A stretch of DNA of 64,000 nucleotides from Bog-257 sp963834135. Lineage in GTDB: Bacteria; Acidobacteriota; Terriglobia; Terriglobales; Acidobacteriaceae. Below, piece by piece: positions 43,585 through 53,493 of the stretch; position 1 is the first letter of the stretch, and every line of letters starts with the position of its first letter. The notes under the pieces were generated by a model. That model was not told the DNA's origin. It searched no databases and saw nothing but the letters and a program-made list of their open reading frames with translations. The stretch covers positions 1,082,427-1,146,426 of the forward strand of contig CAWIAN010000007.1 in NCBI GenBank assembly GCA_963834135.1, written 5' to 3'. A program made the translations under genes and the position numbers.

Positions 43585-45969
43585 ATGCTGAAATCCAGTC
43601 TCCTTTCCCTGTTATTGAGTGTCTGCTTCTTGTCCTGCTCTGTCGTGGCTGATGCTCAGACCAGCATCGGCGAGCTGCATGTGAAGGTGGTCGATCCTTC
43701 CGGACTCGGGATGAAAGTGCCGGTGCAGATCACCAACGAAGCGAACCACTACAACAACGTCCTTAGCACCGGCAGCGATGGGACGTTGAATGTGCAGCGG
43801 CTGTCGTTCGGACTTTATCAGCTTCAGGTAGACGTCTCGGGATTCGCGCCTGCGACTGCGACAGTGGAAGTTCACTCCGCCATCCCGGTGCAGTATACGG
43901 TCCAGCTCAAGCTGGCTTCGGTGAAAGAGAACGTCACCGTGCAGGCGCAGGGAACGTTAATCGATCCCGAGCAGGCTGGGTCCGTCAACGAGATCAGTTC
44001 AGCCGAAATTCAGAAACGGTTGACTGCGCTGCCCGGCCGCTCGATCCAGGACCTGGTGAATTCCCAGCCAGGCTGGCTGTATGAAGGCAATGCCGTATTG
44101 CATCCGCGCGGTTCCGAATATCAGACGCAGTTCGTGATTGACGGCATACCGCTCACCGACAACCGCTCGCCCAGCTTCGGCCCCGAAATCGGCGCGAACG
44201 ATGTGGACTCGATGACCATCTACACCGCCGGCTTTCCCGCCGAGTACGGCCGCAAGATGGGCGGAGTGGTGGAGTTGAATACGCTACGCGACCCACAGGT
44301 AGGGTTTCACGGCCAAATCGTTCTCTCGGGAGGGAGCTTTAACACCGCAGCGGCCTTCACGCAGGCCCAATACGCCTGGGGGAAGAATGTACTCGGGTTT
44401 ACCGCTTCAGGTTCCGAGACCGACCACTACCTGAACCCGGTCGTACCGCAGAACTACACGAACAGCGGCACGCTCGGCGATTTCTCGGTGAACTATCAGC
44501 GCGATCTTACGCCTAACGACCGCATCGACTTCATCGGGCGATATGCTTTGTCGCGTTACCAGTTGCCGAACGAGATCGTGCAGCAGACCTGGTGTTACGC
44601 GCCCGGACAGACCGTGGGCCCGCCCTGCCAGCAGCAGAACGCCAACAACTTTGAGCCCATGTTCATCACTTCGTATCGGCACATTTTTTCGTCGAACGTG
44701 GTGGCCGACTTCAATGGCATGGTGCGCAACAATGCCAATGATTATTATTCGAACGCGCTGTCGACACCGATCATTCTCTTCCAGCACAACTGGTTCAACG
44801 AGCTGTACTTCAAGGGCATGGTCACCATAGATCACGGGCACAACGAGTGGAAGGCGGGAGTGGAATCGGACAACGCCTTCCTGCACGAAAATTTCAATTA
44901 CATCATTACCGATCCAAGTCAGTTCGATGACGGGACGGCGCCGACCTTCAGCTTTCCCGGAGCGTATCCCAGCCAGGGACAGCGGCCCGATCTCGAGCAG
45001 TCCGCCTTCGTGCAGGACCTGATTCGACTGGGGAACTGGACCATTAACGCCGGCCTGCGTTGGGACCATTACCAGTTGATTGTGAACAAGCAGTCATTCG
45101 ATCCGCGACTCGCGATTTCGCGTTATTTCCCGAAGCTTGGTCTGAGCGCTCACTTTTCTTATGATCGCGTCTTCCAGACTCCTTCGTTTGAAAACATCCT
45201 GCTGTCGAATTCTTTCGAAGTGTCGTTCATCAACCCGGATTTCCTGCGGGTCCCCGTCCAGCCCTCGCAGGGTAATTATTACGAAGCCGGAGTTTCGAAG
45301 GCGTTTGGCAATAATCTGCGTGCAGACGTGAACTACTATCTGCGCAACGTTAACAACTACGCGGACGACGACCAGATCGAAAATACGACCATCAGTTTTC
45401 CTATCGCGTTTCGCAAGGCGCTAATTTACGGCGCTGAAGCGAAGATTGAAGTGCCGAACTGGCATGGGCTGTCGGGGTTTGTCAGCTACTCGTACATGGT
45501 CGGCAATGTCTGGTTCCCGGTTACCGGTGGGTTGTTTCTGGGCGACGACGTGCAGGACGCAGAAAGCCAAACCACAGGCCACTTTCCGGATTCGCAGGAC
45601 CAGCGCAATACGCTATTCACGCGATGGGTTTATCAAGTGAAGCCGCGTTTCTGGATTGCCGGCGGAGTGCAGTATGGCAGCGGGTTGCCATTTGAATTCG
45701 ATGGCGATTACCAGACGGCGCTGGAAGAGTACGGCCCGCAGGTTTTAAGCCGGGTGAACTTCGCACGCGGGCGCATCCTTCCATCACTGCTGTTGAGCGC
45801 GTCGGCCGGTGCGGACGTGTACAAGACCGACAAGATCGACATGAAGGTGCAGGTGGACGGACAGAATCTGAATAACGAACTCAACCTCATCGACTTCGGC
45901 GGCCTATTCTCCGGCAACGCCATTGGACCTTCGCGCAGTGCCTTCGTGCGGTTCACAACCACGTTCTAA
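43585..45969 (+). CDS. TonB-dependent outer membrane receptor
   Basis: A 794-residue outer membrane transporter. It has a signal peptide (~1-24), a carboxypeptidase-regulatory-like beta domain (~27-110; 'GELHVKVVDPSGLGMKVPVQ'), a plug domain (~115-235; 'EIQKRLTALPGRSIQDLVNSQPGW', 'QFVIDGIPLTDNRS', 'YTAGFPAEYGRKMGGVVELNT') and a beta-barrel ending in Phe (VRFTTTF). Substrate unknown. It is divergent from the sigma/anti-sigma pair, with 192 bases between starts; control by that sigma factor is inferred. Confidence 0.92.
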   Translation: MLKSSLLSLLLSVCFLSCSVVADAQTSIGELHVKVVDPSGLGMKVPVQITNEANHYNNVLSTGSDGTLNVQRLSFGLYQLQVDVSGFAPATATVEVHSAIPVQYTVQLKLASVKENVTVQAQGTLIDPEQAGSVNEISSAEIQKRLTALPGRSIQDLVNSQPGWLYEGNAVLHPRGSEYQTQFVIDGIPLTDNRSPSFGPEIGANDVDSMTIYTAGFPAEYGRKMGGVVELNTLRDPQVGFHGQIVLSGGSFNTAAAFTQAQYAWGKNVLGFTASGSETDHYLNPVVPQNYTNSGTLGDFSVNYQRDLTPNDRIDFIGRYALSRYQLPNEIVQQTWCYAPGQTVGPPCQQQNANNFEPMFITSYRHIFSSNVVADFNGMVRNNANDYYSNALSTPIILFQHNWFNELYFKGMVTIDHGHNEWKAGVESDNAFLHENFNYIITDPSQFDDGTAPTFSFPGAYPSQGQRPDLEQSAFVQDLIRLGNWTINAGLRWDHYQLIVNKQSFDPRLAISRYFPKLGLSAHFSYDRVFQTPSFENILLSNSFEVSFINPDFLRVPVQPSQGNYYEAGVSKAFGNNLRADVNYYLRNVNNYADDDQIENTTISFPIAFRKALIYGAEAKIEVPNWHGLSGFVSYSYMVGNVWFPVTGGLFLGDDVQDAESQTTGHFPDSQDQRNTLFTRWVYQVKPRFWIAGGVQYGSGLPFEFDGDYQTALEEYGPQVLSRVNFARGRILPSLLLSASAGADVYKTDKIDMKVQVDGQNLNNELNLIDFGGLFSGNAIGPSRSAFVRFTTTF

Positions 45970-45972
45970 TTC

Positions 45973-47010
45973 TCAACGATTACCAAATAACCGGAAGTAC
46001 GCATCGAGCAGAGATGACCGCTCCTGCGGCGCTCGCGATTGCTGCCAGGCATAGATTTGCCGCTCGGAATCACGCAGCTTCTGTAGAAACTCATCATCAC
46101 TGATTCGCCGCTTTGCGATCAGATCTTCATGCCTCCGCCGCATATCTTCACGCTTCGCGAACGCACTCCGAACTCCGCGAAGATATGTTCCCAGGCCGCC
46201 ACGGCGAATCGCAAACACAGCCCACATACATTCGTAAGCAACAATCCGCGGCAGCATCCGGCGAAATACTGCCTGAGGATAATCCTTCATCAACAAATAA
46301 ATCTGATTGCGGGTTATGTATTCGATCACTCGCGGATGAAGCGTGTTCCCGAGCGTCGCACTGCCGATGTGATAGGCCACCGCGTCCGGCAAATACAGGC
46401 CGTCGTAGCCAATTAATTGCACGCGCAATGCAAGGTCCAGGTCATCCAGATAGGCAAAGAAATCAGGGTCCAGGCCGCCGCTGTTCACGAAAGCCGTACG
46501 ACGATACAAGACCGCGGCGCCGCATCCTGAGAGAACCGGCATTTGCCGGTCGTACTGTCCGTTGTCGCGATCGAAATGTCCCAGCCGATAGGCGGCTCCG
46601 GCCATCAGCATCGCGTCTCCGGCGCCGTCAAGGTCCGTTCGCTCGGTGGCACGCAGCAACTTGCCGGTCGCGAACCCAAGCTGTGGATCAGCATCGAGCG
46701 CCGCGACCAGCTTGCCGATATAGTCAGGCTCAAGCTCGACATCGTTATTCAGCAGAAGTATGTAACGCGATTCAGTAGCAGCCACGGCGCGGTTAATGGA
46801 GCCGGTAGTACCCTCATTCGCAGGCAATTCGATGCGGCGCGTGTTCCGTGGAAGCGGATCGGGGAGAGTTTGTCCGGCCTGCGCGTCATTTTCAATGACC
46901 ACGACCTCCCATTCAGAAGCGGGCAGGTCCTGCTTCTGGATGAACTCGATGCAGCGCCCGGTAAGATCGGGCCGATGCAGAGACGGAATGGTGATGGTGA
47001 CGGTCTTCAC
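45973..47010 (-). CDS. family 2 glycosyltransferase
   Basis: A 345-residue GT-A fold enzyme. The GTG at 47010 (VKTVTITIPS) is chosen since the longer frame would overlap the methyltransferase gene. It has the nucleotide-binding start 'TITIPSLHRPDLTGRCIEFI', the metal-binding DxD-type motif 'LLLNNDVELEPDYIGKL' and the acceptor motif 'FFAYLDDLDLALRVQLIGYDGLYLP'. It resembles rhamnosyl- or related transferases. It is the last gene of the polysaccharide cluster. Confidence 0.87.
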   Translation of the reverse strand: MKTVTITIPSLHRPDLTGRCIEFIQKQDLPASEWEVVVIENDAQAGQTLPDPLPRNTRRIELPANEGTTGSINRAVAATESRYILLLNNDVELEPDYIGKLVAALDADPQLGFATGKLLRATERTDLDGAGDAMLMAGAAYRLGHFDRDNGQYDRQMPVLSGCGAAVLYRRTAFVNSGGLDPDFFAYLDDLDLALRVQLIGYDGLYLPDAVAYHIGSATLGNTLHPRVIEYITRNQIYLLMKDYPQAVFRRMLPRIVAYECMWAVFAIRRGGLGTYLRGVRSAFAKREDMRRRHEDLIAKRRISDDEFLQKLRDSERQIYAWQQSRAPQERSSLLDAYFRLFGNR

Positions 47011-47069
47011 GCGGCTACGCTGCCGATTGTACACAGCGCGCGTGCAAGGCGGCGCTTTGCCGGCCTCGG

Positions 47070-47759
47070 TTATCGCTGCAGCAGCCGAAATCCAGCCACC
47101 GTGGGCTTGGTCGTAACGATTTTCATCCACCCCTCACGAGAGGGCTGGGATTCGCTCGACATCTTTAGTCCGGCTTCGTGGACGATCTTGCGCAACGTAT
47201 CCGGATGGTTGTAATTGAGCAAGCCGCGGACGGTTTCGGGGGCGTTCGCATACATCTGCACGTGCTCCCGGAAGATGGGCATAGTCTGCTCGCCCAACGT
47301 ACACGCGTCGAAGTAAAAGATTGCGCCGGGCTTCAGCAGTCGTTTCACCGCCAGCAGATAATTGAAGACGTCATATGCGTTGAAATGAATGAAAACGTGC
47401 AGCGAGAAGCCGAAGTCGTAGCTCTCGGCCGGCAGGTGGTCCAGATAGTTATCCTCGATGCGGTGAAACGACAAGTTTGTATACTCTGCGCAGTTGGCAC
47501 GGGCCTTCTCTAAGAACGACGCACTAATGTCGTTGCAGTCGAGCGACAAGCACTGGGGAGCCAGCATGCGCGCAACGGTACCGTCGCCGCTGCCGATTTC
47601 GAATCCTCGTTTATCTCGAGTGATGGCACAAAACCGAACGATCTCCTTCGCATGCTGCCGGCGGTCGAGGTCGAACTCTTCACGCGTCGCGTGGCCAGCC
47701 AATTTCAGCAGTCCATCCTCGCCTTCCGCAAGTTCCCAGGCATTACGCTTCACATCCAT
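47070..47759 (-). CDS. SAM-dependent methyltransferase (class I)
   Basis: A 229-residue class I methyltransferase. Motif I is 'GFEIGSGDGTVARML', followed by the acidic 'LDCNDISASFLEKA' and 'YDFGFSLHVFIHF'. The start at 47759 (MDVKRN) is preferred. It lies between two glycosyltransferase genes, so it probably methylates a sugar of the surface glycan. Confidence 0.85.
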   Translation of the reverse strand: MDVKRNAWELAEGEDGLLKLAGHATREEFDLDRRQHAKEIVRFCAITRDKRGFEIGSGDGTVARMLAPQCLSLDCNDISASFLEKARANCAEYTNLSFHRIEDNYLDHLPAESYDFGFSLHVFIHFNAYDVFNYLLAVKRLLKPGAIFYFDACTLGEQTMPIFREHVQMYANAPETVRGLLNYNHPDTLRKIVHEAGLKMSSESQPSREGWMKIVTTKPTVAGFRLLQR

Positions 47760-47840
47760 AGTCACTCTCGAACCGTTCCTTTCACCGTTCCACAATTATC
47801 AAGTTCGCTGACCATCCGTAATGGGCGCGGCGCACGCAAG

Positions 47841-50800
47841 CTATGCGTTTAATTCCTGCTGCTTTGCAGCAGTCGGCGCGTAAGTCGCGAGCAGTGATTG
47901 TATCGCCGCCAAGTCCTCTGGAGTCATCTGCTTGCCGCGACCTTCATTCTTAGTTACCTGCGACCACCACTCCGGATCATGAACGCGCAAAAACTGCAAC
48001 AGCCTGCCAACCGGCGCATCTGCGCCCGACTCCCGCAAGCCTCGCGCGAAGTGACTCCAGAATCCCGGCTTGTTACGATAATGTCCTTCCATGCACAGTA
48101 ACTGAATGTATCTGTTGGGATGCCGCTCCAGTAATAGCGGATCCAGGCGAAACATCTTCGCGCGTTCCATTTGCGATTCACGCTCGACGGTCGTGGGATG
48201 CGGAGGGTGGAAAACCACTACGTCGGCGGCATGAGGAATCTCGCCGAATTCCATAACCCGCCAGGCCAGATCCGTGTCCTCGCGGAAGTCGTGGAAGGTT
48301 TCATCAAATCCGTCGACACGCAGCAGCAGATCGCGACGATAGAACATATTGGCGGTCATGAAGCCGACGCCCTCGGAGCCGACGTTCGACACCGTGCGCC
48401 ACTTGGGATCGCCAAGCTTCTCGCTGCGAATGCTTCCTTCCAATCCGGCAAGTGGCCGCTCATCAAAGTGCCGCGCCGCTTTCTCCAGCCAGTCGGCTTC
48501 CGGAATACAGTCATCATCGGTAAACCCAACGATATGACCGCGAGCCTCTCGTATGCCTTTATTACGCGCCAGAGCGGGCCCGCGTTCTTCCGAGTAGACG
48601 CATCGGACATTCAACTTGCGTTGATAGACCTCGGGAATCTCGATCGGCGGATCGCTCTGGTCGATCACCACAACTTCGAAATCCGGGAAGGTTTGCCGCG
48701 TCAGCGCGTCAAGCGCGCGAACCAGATGATCCTTGCGGTTATAACTCGGGATTACGACGGAGAACGTAGGCGGATCCATGCGACGCCGGTAACGCATCTG
48801 CGCATTGATTCTCTCCGCCGCTCCCCGGACCACAGCCGACCAATCATAGTGACGCTCGGCTTCGCTGCGTGCCAGCAGGCCGAGGCGCCGTGCCTTGGCG
48901 GGATTTTCCCGCAGCATGGTCAGCGCCTTTGCAAACTGCGCGCGCTCCGCAACCACGCAAATCTCCGACGCTTGTTCTATGCCCCTCACTCCGGTCTCGG
49001 TCGATACAATGGCCAGCCCCGCCGCCATGTACTGCACCAGCTTCAAGTTTGTTCCCGAGCCGACCTCAACCGGATTCAAGCCATAATCAGCCGCCGCAAA
49101 AAGCGAATATAGCTCTTCTTCACTCAACACTCCCAGCAGTTCGGCGTTCGGCGGCAGCGCTGCGGAATGACTGCGCAGATAATCGTCTTTCACGCTTCCC
49201 GCAATCGCGAACACCATGTCGGGGAATGCCGGAGCAAGTTTATCGATAATGAAGGCAGCCGCTTCGGTGTTGGGGCCGTAACCGCTACCGACGAAGACCG
49301 CGACGTCACGATCCCTCCAGCCCCGCAGTCCCTTGGCCACGGCGCGTTCATTCTCGCTCGCCGGACGCAGCAGACGAGTGTCGGCGCAATTGGGCACCAG
49401 ATGAAAACGCTCGCGAGGCGCTCCGTAGGTCTGCACCATAGCGTCAGCGTCCTCCCCTGAGCACACCCACACGTCATTGCTGCGCCGTACCAATTCGCCT
49501 TCCACCCGCTTTACATTGGCTGCCAGCCTGCGCCCGGCAAAGCTGGATGACAGCAGCCGTGAGCGCAGACCGTATTCAAAGTTATGCGCATCGTAGACCA
49601 CCACCTTGTCTTTCAGCAGGTGTTTCGCCAGGGGAAAGACCCAAGGGTGCGTGAACACCACAACGTCAGATTGCTCAACACTCTTATGTACGGTCCGAAT
49701 AAATTCCGATGACAGGCGCGCCATCCACGAAAAGCTCACATCGATGACCGACCCGCCCGGCACGAACTTCTGCAGCCGTGCTGCGGCTTTGTAATGGCTT
49801 GGTGACAACGCCAGCACGCGAGAGTGCCACATGGGCTTCGGCCATTCATCCGTGCTCGGCGGTCCGGGCCAATCGTAGGCGCCGATGTACTCGGTGGGGA
49901 AGTGCTCTGACAGCTCCTTGCAAATTTCCTTGACGCGGACTCTCGCGCCGCCGACGGCGGGATCCAGTACCTGGTTGTCGGTAACCAACACGCGAACCGG
50001 CTCCTGCGCCCTCTGCAGCAATAGCGGCAGCCCGACGGAGTCCGGCGCAGCGATCTTCTCAGCCTGGCGCTCTTCAAATGCGGCCTCAAGCAGACGGTCG
50101 ACGATCGGCTCCCACGATTGCCCGGGAGCGGTCTGGCGGGCAGCTTCGCCCATTTTGCGGGCGAGTTGTCGATCGGCGATCAGCGTGTCCATGGCGTGCG
50201 CAAGTTCCGCCGGATCCGGATCGACCACGAAACCCGACTCGTCATGTTTCACAATTGCTGCCGGCTCGCCCGAGTCCTTACACACGATTACGGGCTTGCT
50301 GCTCAGCATCGCTTCTACCGTGATGTACCCGAAGTCCTCTTCCTTTGGCACGAACAGCACGCCCAACGCATTGGCGTACAGGTCGAGCAATTCGGCATCG
50401 CCGACAAATCCCAGGAAACGAATGCGTGAATCGCGAGAGGCAAGTCTACGCAACTCGGCTTCGTCTTCTCCCGTTCCGGCGATGAGCAACGGAATATTGG
50501 CCTTGATGTGCTGCATGGCGCGCAGCGCCAGACCGACGCGTTTCCAGCGGTGCAGACGTCCCGGTAAAAGGAAATAATCCTGCGAGCCGCAGTAGTGACC
50601 GCTGGCGAAAACCGGCGGATGCAGCACGTCGGCGTCGAATCCGTTGTAGAACTTCAACCGGCGAGCGGTTTCGTAGCCATTGGTAAAGATGCGCCGGACC
50701 CCGCGCAATCCCAGAGTGTCGAGCCGATGAACCACCTCGCGTTGCCGCCGCAGCTCGGCTAATGCCTGTGCCGGCATCCCCCCGTATTCGTCATCGAAGC

Positions 50801-51092
50801 GGTCGTAGAAGACCCGCATCTGGTGGAGCAGCCAGCACACGTGATGTTCATGCCGCGCCATGTACGTCGGATTCTTGGTGGACACGACGACGTCGAAGCG
50901 CGACAGGTCAAGCTGGTAGCAATCCAGGTAGCCTTGCAGCACCGCGTCCCAGTTGTATTCGCTGATTGGAACCTGGATCCATTCCGTGTCGACCTTCTTG
51001 CGGAAAGCCTGGACCATGCCCACGTAATGCCGCTCAGCCCCATATAGCTGGCCTGGATTCTGAATGGCGGGGGTGATGATCGCGGTCTTCAT
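47841..51092 (-). CDS. three-domain glycosyltransferase (GT4-GT4-GT2)
   Basis: A 1083-residue protein with three complete transferase domains. Residues ~1-345: a GT4-like GT-B enzyme ('YFLLPGRLHRWKRVGLALRAM', 'EEDFGYITVEAMLSSKPVI'). Residues ~365-775: a second GT4-like enzyme ('VAVFVGSGYGPNTEAAAFII', 'PVEVGSGTNLKLVQYMAAGLAIVST'). Residues ~790-1000: a GT2 enzyme ('FSVVIPSYNRKDHLVRALDAL', 'VGFTDDDCIPEADWLEKAA', 'DFREDTDLAWRVMEFG'). The short C-terminal tail is helical. One chain may add three sugars in order. It is transcribed with the neighbouring methyltransferases. Confidence 0.93.
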   Translation of the reverse strand: MKTAIITPAIQNPGQLYGAERHYVGMVQAFRKKVDTEWIQVPISEYNWDAVLQGYLDCYQLDLSRFDVVVSTKNPTYMARHEHHVCWLLHQMRVFYDRFDDEYGGMPAQALAELRRQREVVHRLDTLGLRGVRRIFTNGYETARRLKFYNGFDADVLHPPVFASGHYCGSQDYFLLPGRLHRWKRVGLALRAMQHIKANIPLLIAGTGEDEAELRRLASRDSRIRFLGFVGDAELLDLYANALGVLFVPKEEDFGYITVEAMLSSKPVIVCKDSGEPAAIVKHDESGFVVDPDPAELAHAMDTLIADRQLARKMGEAARQTAPGQSWEPIVDRLLEAAFEERQAEKIAAPDSVGLPLLLQRAQEPVRVLVTDNQVLDPAVGGARVRVKEICKELSEHFPTEYIGAYDWPGPPSTDEWPKPMWHSRVLALSPSHYKAAARLQKFVPGGSVIDVSFSWMARLSSEFIRTVHKSVEQSDVVVFTHPWVFPLAKHLLKDKVVVYDAHNFEYGLRSRLLSSSFAGRRLAANVKRVEGELVRRSNDVWVCSGEDADAMVQTYGAPRERFHLVPNCADTRLLRPASENERAVAKGLRGWRDRDVAVFVGSGYGPNTEAAAFIIDKLAPAFPDMVFAIAGSVKDDYLRSHSAALPPNAELLGVLSEEELYSLFAAADYGLNPVEVGSGTNLKLVQYMAAGLAIVSTETGVRGIEQASEICVVAERAQFAKALTMLRENPAKARRLGLLARSEAERHYDWSAVVRGAAERINAQMRYRRRMDPPTFSVVIPSYNRKDHLVRALDALTRQTFPDFEVVVIDQSDPPIEIPEVYQRKLNVRCVYSEERGPALARNKGIREARGHIVGFTDDDCIPEADWLEKAARHFDERPLAGLEGSIRSEKLGDPKWRTVSNVGSEGVGFMTANMFYRRDLLLRVDGFDETFHDFREDTDLAWRVMEFGEIPHAADVVVFHPPHPTTVERESQMERAKMFRLDPLLLERHPNRYIQLLCMEGHYRNKPGFWSHFARGLRESGADAPVGRLLQFLRVHDPEWWSQVTKNEGRGKQMTPEDLAAIQSLLATYAPTAAKQQELNA

Positions 51093-51110
51093 GCCCGGAT
51101 TATAAGATGC

Positions 51111-52298
51111 CTAGCGATAGGCGATCGCCCACAACGTCTCGCCTTCCTCGACGAGTTTGTGGGAGCTATAGCCGGCGCGCTGCAGATAAGCGGAAATCTC
51201 ATCGGGCGTATGGAAAAACTCAGGATAGTCGTTCTTGACGATAGCAGAAAAATGTCCCCAACCAATCTCCGAACAGAGATTCAATACTCCAAAGAAAAGC
51301 ACGCCTCCGGGCTTCAGGGCGCGGCGTATTCCCTCCAGATAACGATAAAACGTTTTCTTCTCCGCGTGCTGGAAACACGAAATCGAATATGCGAGATCGA
51401 AATGTTCGCTGGGGAGAAGTTGGAGATCTTCATCGAGGATGAGCTTGATCTCCAGATTCCGCACGTCCGCCATCGTCTGGCGCGCCTGTCGCACCATCTC
51501 CGCGGAAATATCTAATGCAGTGATCGAGCTGCAATACCGAGACATAGGAACGGTAATGCGTCCCATGCCCGGTCCAATCTCCAGCGCCACAGGATTCGGA
51601 GGCGAGTAAGACATGATCTTCGACGCAACATACTCGCCTACATTCTTCCAGTTTTCCTGATAGGCTTCGTCGGATTCATTCGCGGCTTGGGTCACCGTTT
51701 CACGCATAGGGTCGGTTGCGGCTGCATTATCCCAGTACGCGATAATTTTGGCGTTCTCCTTGAGCATGCTTGATCGTCTGGGGCGAACGTCCATCGTAAT
51801 CAACAATTGGCTCACATCCTGGCTCAGAGATGTATGCTTCTCGCGCAGTTCGTTGAGTTCGGTAGTCATCGCCGCAAGGTTGGATTCGTGCCCCTCCAGT
51901 ATCGCCAGAATTCCGCGTAGGCTGCGCAGGATAGCTCCCTGGAAAAGCTGAAGCGGGACCGTGTACCACGCAAGCGAGCGCCGAATCACTTTCTTGACGG
52001 CATGGAGCGCACTATTGCCGACGCCCGGTTCTCTCGCACTCAGTTGCCCGACTTGCCGATGCGCGGCCAGAGCTGCATTCAACTCCTCATCAACCGCGTC
52101 CAGGTTTTGTTTTTGGAGGGCGGGAATTTCACCGATGCCAGTCGACTGTCTGGCATTGTCAACGCGCAGAGCCGATTCGTCGGAGTGTACTTGTGCTGGT
52201 GCCGCAACCGTATTCGTAATCATATTTCCGCGGACGCGCTCTGCATTCCCTTGGGTACCCTCGCTGTTGCGAACGGATTCTTCTGCGTGGGAAGACAT
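51111..52298 (-). CDS. methyltransferase with long N-terminal coiled coil
   Basis: A 395-residue protein. GAGG lies eight bases before the ATG. The first ~180 residues are low-complexity, then amphipathic/hydrophobic (~110-125, WYTVPLQLFQGAILRSLRGI) and coiled coil ('LEGHESNLAAMTTELNELREKHTSLSQDV'), a common arrangement in O-antigen chain modifying or terminating methyltransferases. Residues ~205-395 form the SAM domain with motif I 'ALEIGPGMGRITVPM' and 'ITALDISAEMVRQAR'. It ends 18 bases before the three-domain GT gene. A chain-terminating or length-ruling role is inferred. Confidence 0.85.
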   Translation of the reverse strand: MSSHAEESVRNSEGTQGNAERVRGNMITNTVAAPAQVHSDESALRVDNARQSTGIGEIPALQKQNLDAVDEELNAALAAHRQVGQLSAREPGVGNSALHAVKKVIRRSLAWYTVPLQLFQGAILRSLRGILAILEGHESNLAAMTTELNELREKHTSLSQDVSQLLITMDVRPRRSSMLKENAKIIAYWDNAAATDPMRETVTQAANESDEAYQENWKNVGEYVASKIMSYSPPNPVALEIGPGMGRITVPMSRYCSSITALDISAEMVRQARQTMADVRNLEIKLILDEDLQLLPSEHFDLAYSISCFQHAEKKTFYRYLEGIRRALKPGGVLFFGVLNLCSEIGWGHFSAIVKNDYPEFFHTPDEISAYLQRAGYSSHKLVEEGETLWAIAYR

Positions 52299-52495
52299 CT
52301 TTCACGCCTCATTGCTGTTTCCGCTGTGCAGCGTCGGTCAAGCGGACCACACAAAATATCTTATATGTGCAGGTGCGGAGGGGTTTCCCTATAAGCACGA
52401 TTTACGCGACTAGTTAAGGGTTGTCGTAGTAGTGCAACGATATTTCGCGCGTGCGCTGGGCGGCGCTCGCTACAGCGGCGTTAAAGCCGCAGGAT

Positions 52496-53479
52496 TTATG
52501 CGCGGGGAAGCAGCATTATATCGATATGATCTTTGCCGCTCTCTTGGAAGCGGGTGAGTATCTCTTCGACGTTCCCTTCTTTCATGCGAAACGTCGTCAT
52601 GGATAACACCTGGTATCCGAGACCTACAAAGAATTCCAGGTACTCGCGGCCGGAAACCCCGGAAGAGTCTTCCAGATTCGGAGGCGCGAATTCGCTTACG
52701 ATGATCGGCCGGCAACGCTCAATCGTTTTTCGCGCACCCAGCAAGGCTTTGTACTCGTAACCCTCAACATCAATCTTGATAAAACCAACAGGAACGTCCG
52801 GCGGAATAAAATCGTCGACCCGCAGTCCCATCACGGTTTCAGCCGTGAACAGATCGTCTGGATTGGCGTTCGCCACGGCAGCGACGCTGCCGTTAATCGA
52901 GTTGCGAAAGTATTGAAGGAGTCCGTTCTTTTCGGCTGCCGCAGCTTGTACCACTTCGACGTTTGCGAATCCGTTGACCGCGCGACTGGCGCAAAGCGCG
53001 CGCACATTGAGAGGAGCAGGCTCCCAGCTCTGCACAAAACCGGTGGGACCTACGAGAGACGCTGCCAGCAGGCTGAAATAGCCGATGTTCGCCCCAAGGT
53101 CTAACACACCCATTCCCGGGCGCAGATATTTCTTGAACATCTGTGTAACTGGCCGCTCGTATTCGCGCTTATAGATGATGGTCTTGCCGATCGACTTGTC
53201 GTCCGGCGAGGCGTACATCTTGAAGGTCGGCATGCTGACAAGCTGCCAACGTCCCGCTCCGGAATCCATCAGATGCCGCTTGGCGAACTCCTGCGAGTTC
53301 AGATACGAACTAACCACCGATCCCAGCTCTTCGCCGATCTTCCACTTGTGCCCAGCCCATTCCTGCTCGCCCGGCTTTCTCCCCAGCAGCAGCCGAAAAC
53401 AGGAAACCACGTCGGCTTCAGTCGCCTTCTTGGGGAAATCAATATTCCAGGGCTTGCGCTGGTTGAAAATGTTGGGCAT
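52496..53479 (-). CDS. FkbM-family methyltransferase
   Basis: A 327-residue enzyme. The N-terminal ~75 residues form a helical DUF4214-like segment ('ADVVSCFRLLLGRKPGEQEW'). The FkbM domain follows, with motif I 'GVLDLGANIGYFSLLAASLVG', 'VQSWEPAPLNVRAL' and 'GFIKIDVEGYEYKALLGA'. FkbM enzymes O-methylate sugars or polyketides. The start at 53479 lies 14 bases after the GT4 stop and is preferred to an overlapping upstream start. Confidence 0.9.
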   Translation of the reverse strand: MPNIFNQRKPWNIDFPKKATEADVVSCFRLLLGRKPGEQEWAGHKWKIGEELGSVVSSYLNSQEFAKRHLMDSGAGRWQLVSMPTFKMYASPDDKSIGKTIIYKREYERPVTQMFKKYLRPGMGVLDLGANIGYFSLLAASLVGPTGFVQSWEPAPLNVRALCASRAVNGFANVEVVQAAAAEKNGLLQYFRNSINGSVAAVANANPDDLFTAETVMGLRVDDFIPPDVPVGFIKIDVEGYEYKALLGARKTIERCRPIIVSEFAPPNLEDSSGVSGREYLEFFVGLGYQVLSMTTFRMKEGNVEEILTRFQESGKDHIDIMLLPRA

Positions 53480-53493
53480 AAGAGTGACCGCTA

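Noticed and set aside
46113..46778. 221-codon plus-strand frame opposite the GT2 gene
   Set aside because: Arg-rich antisense shadow of a clear glycosyltransferase.
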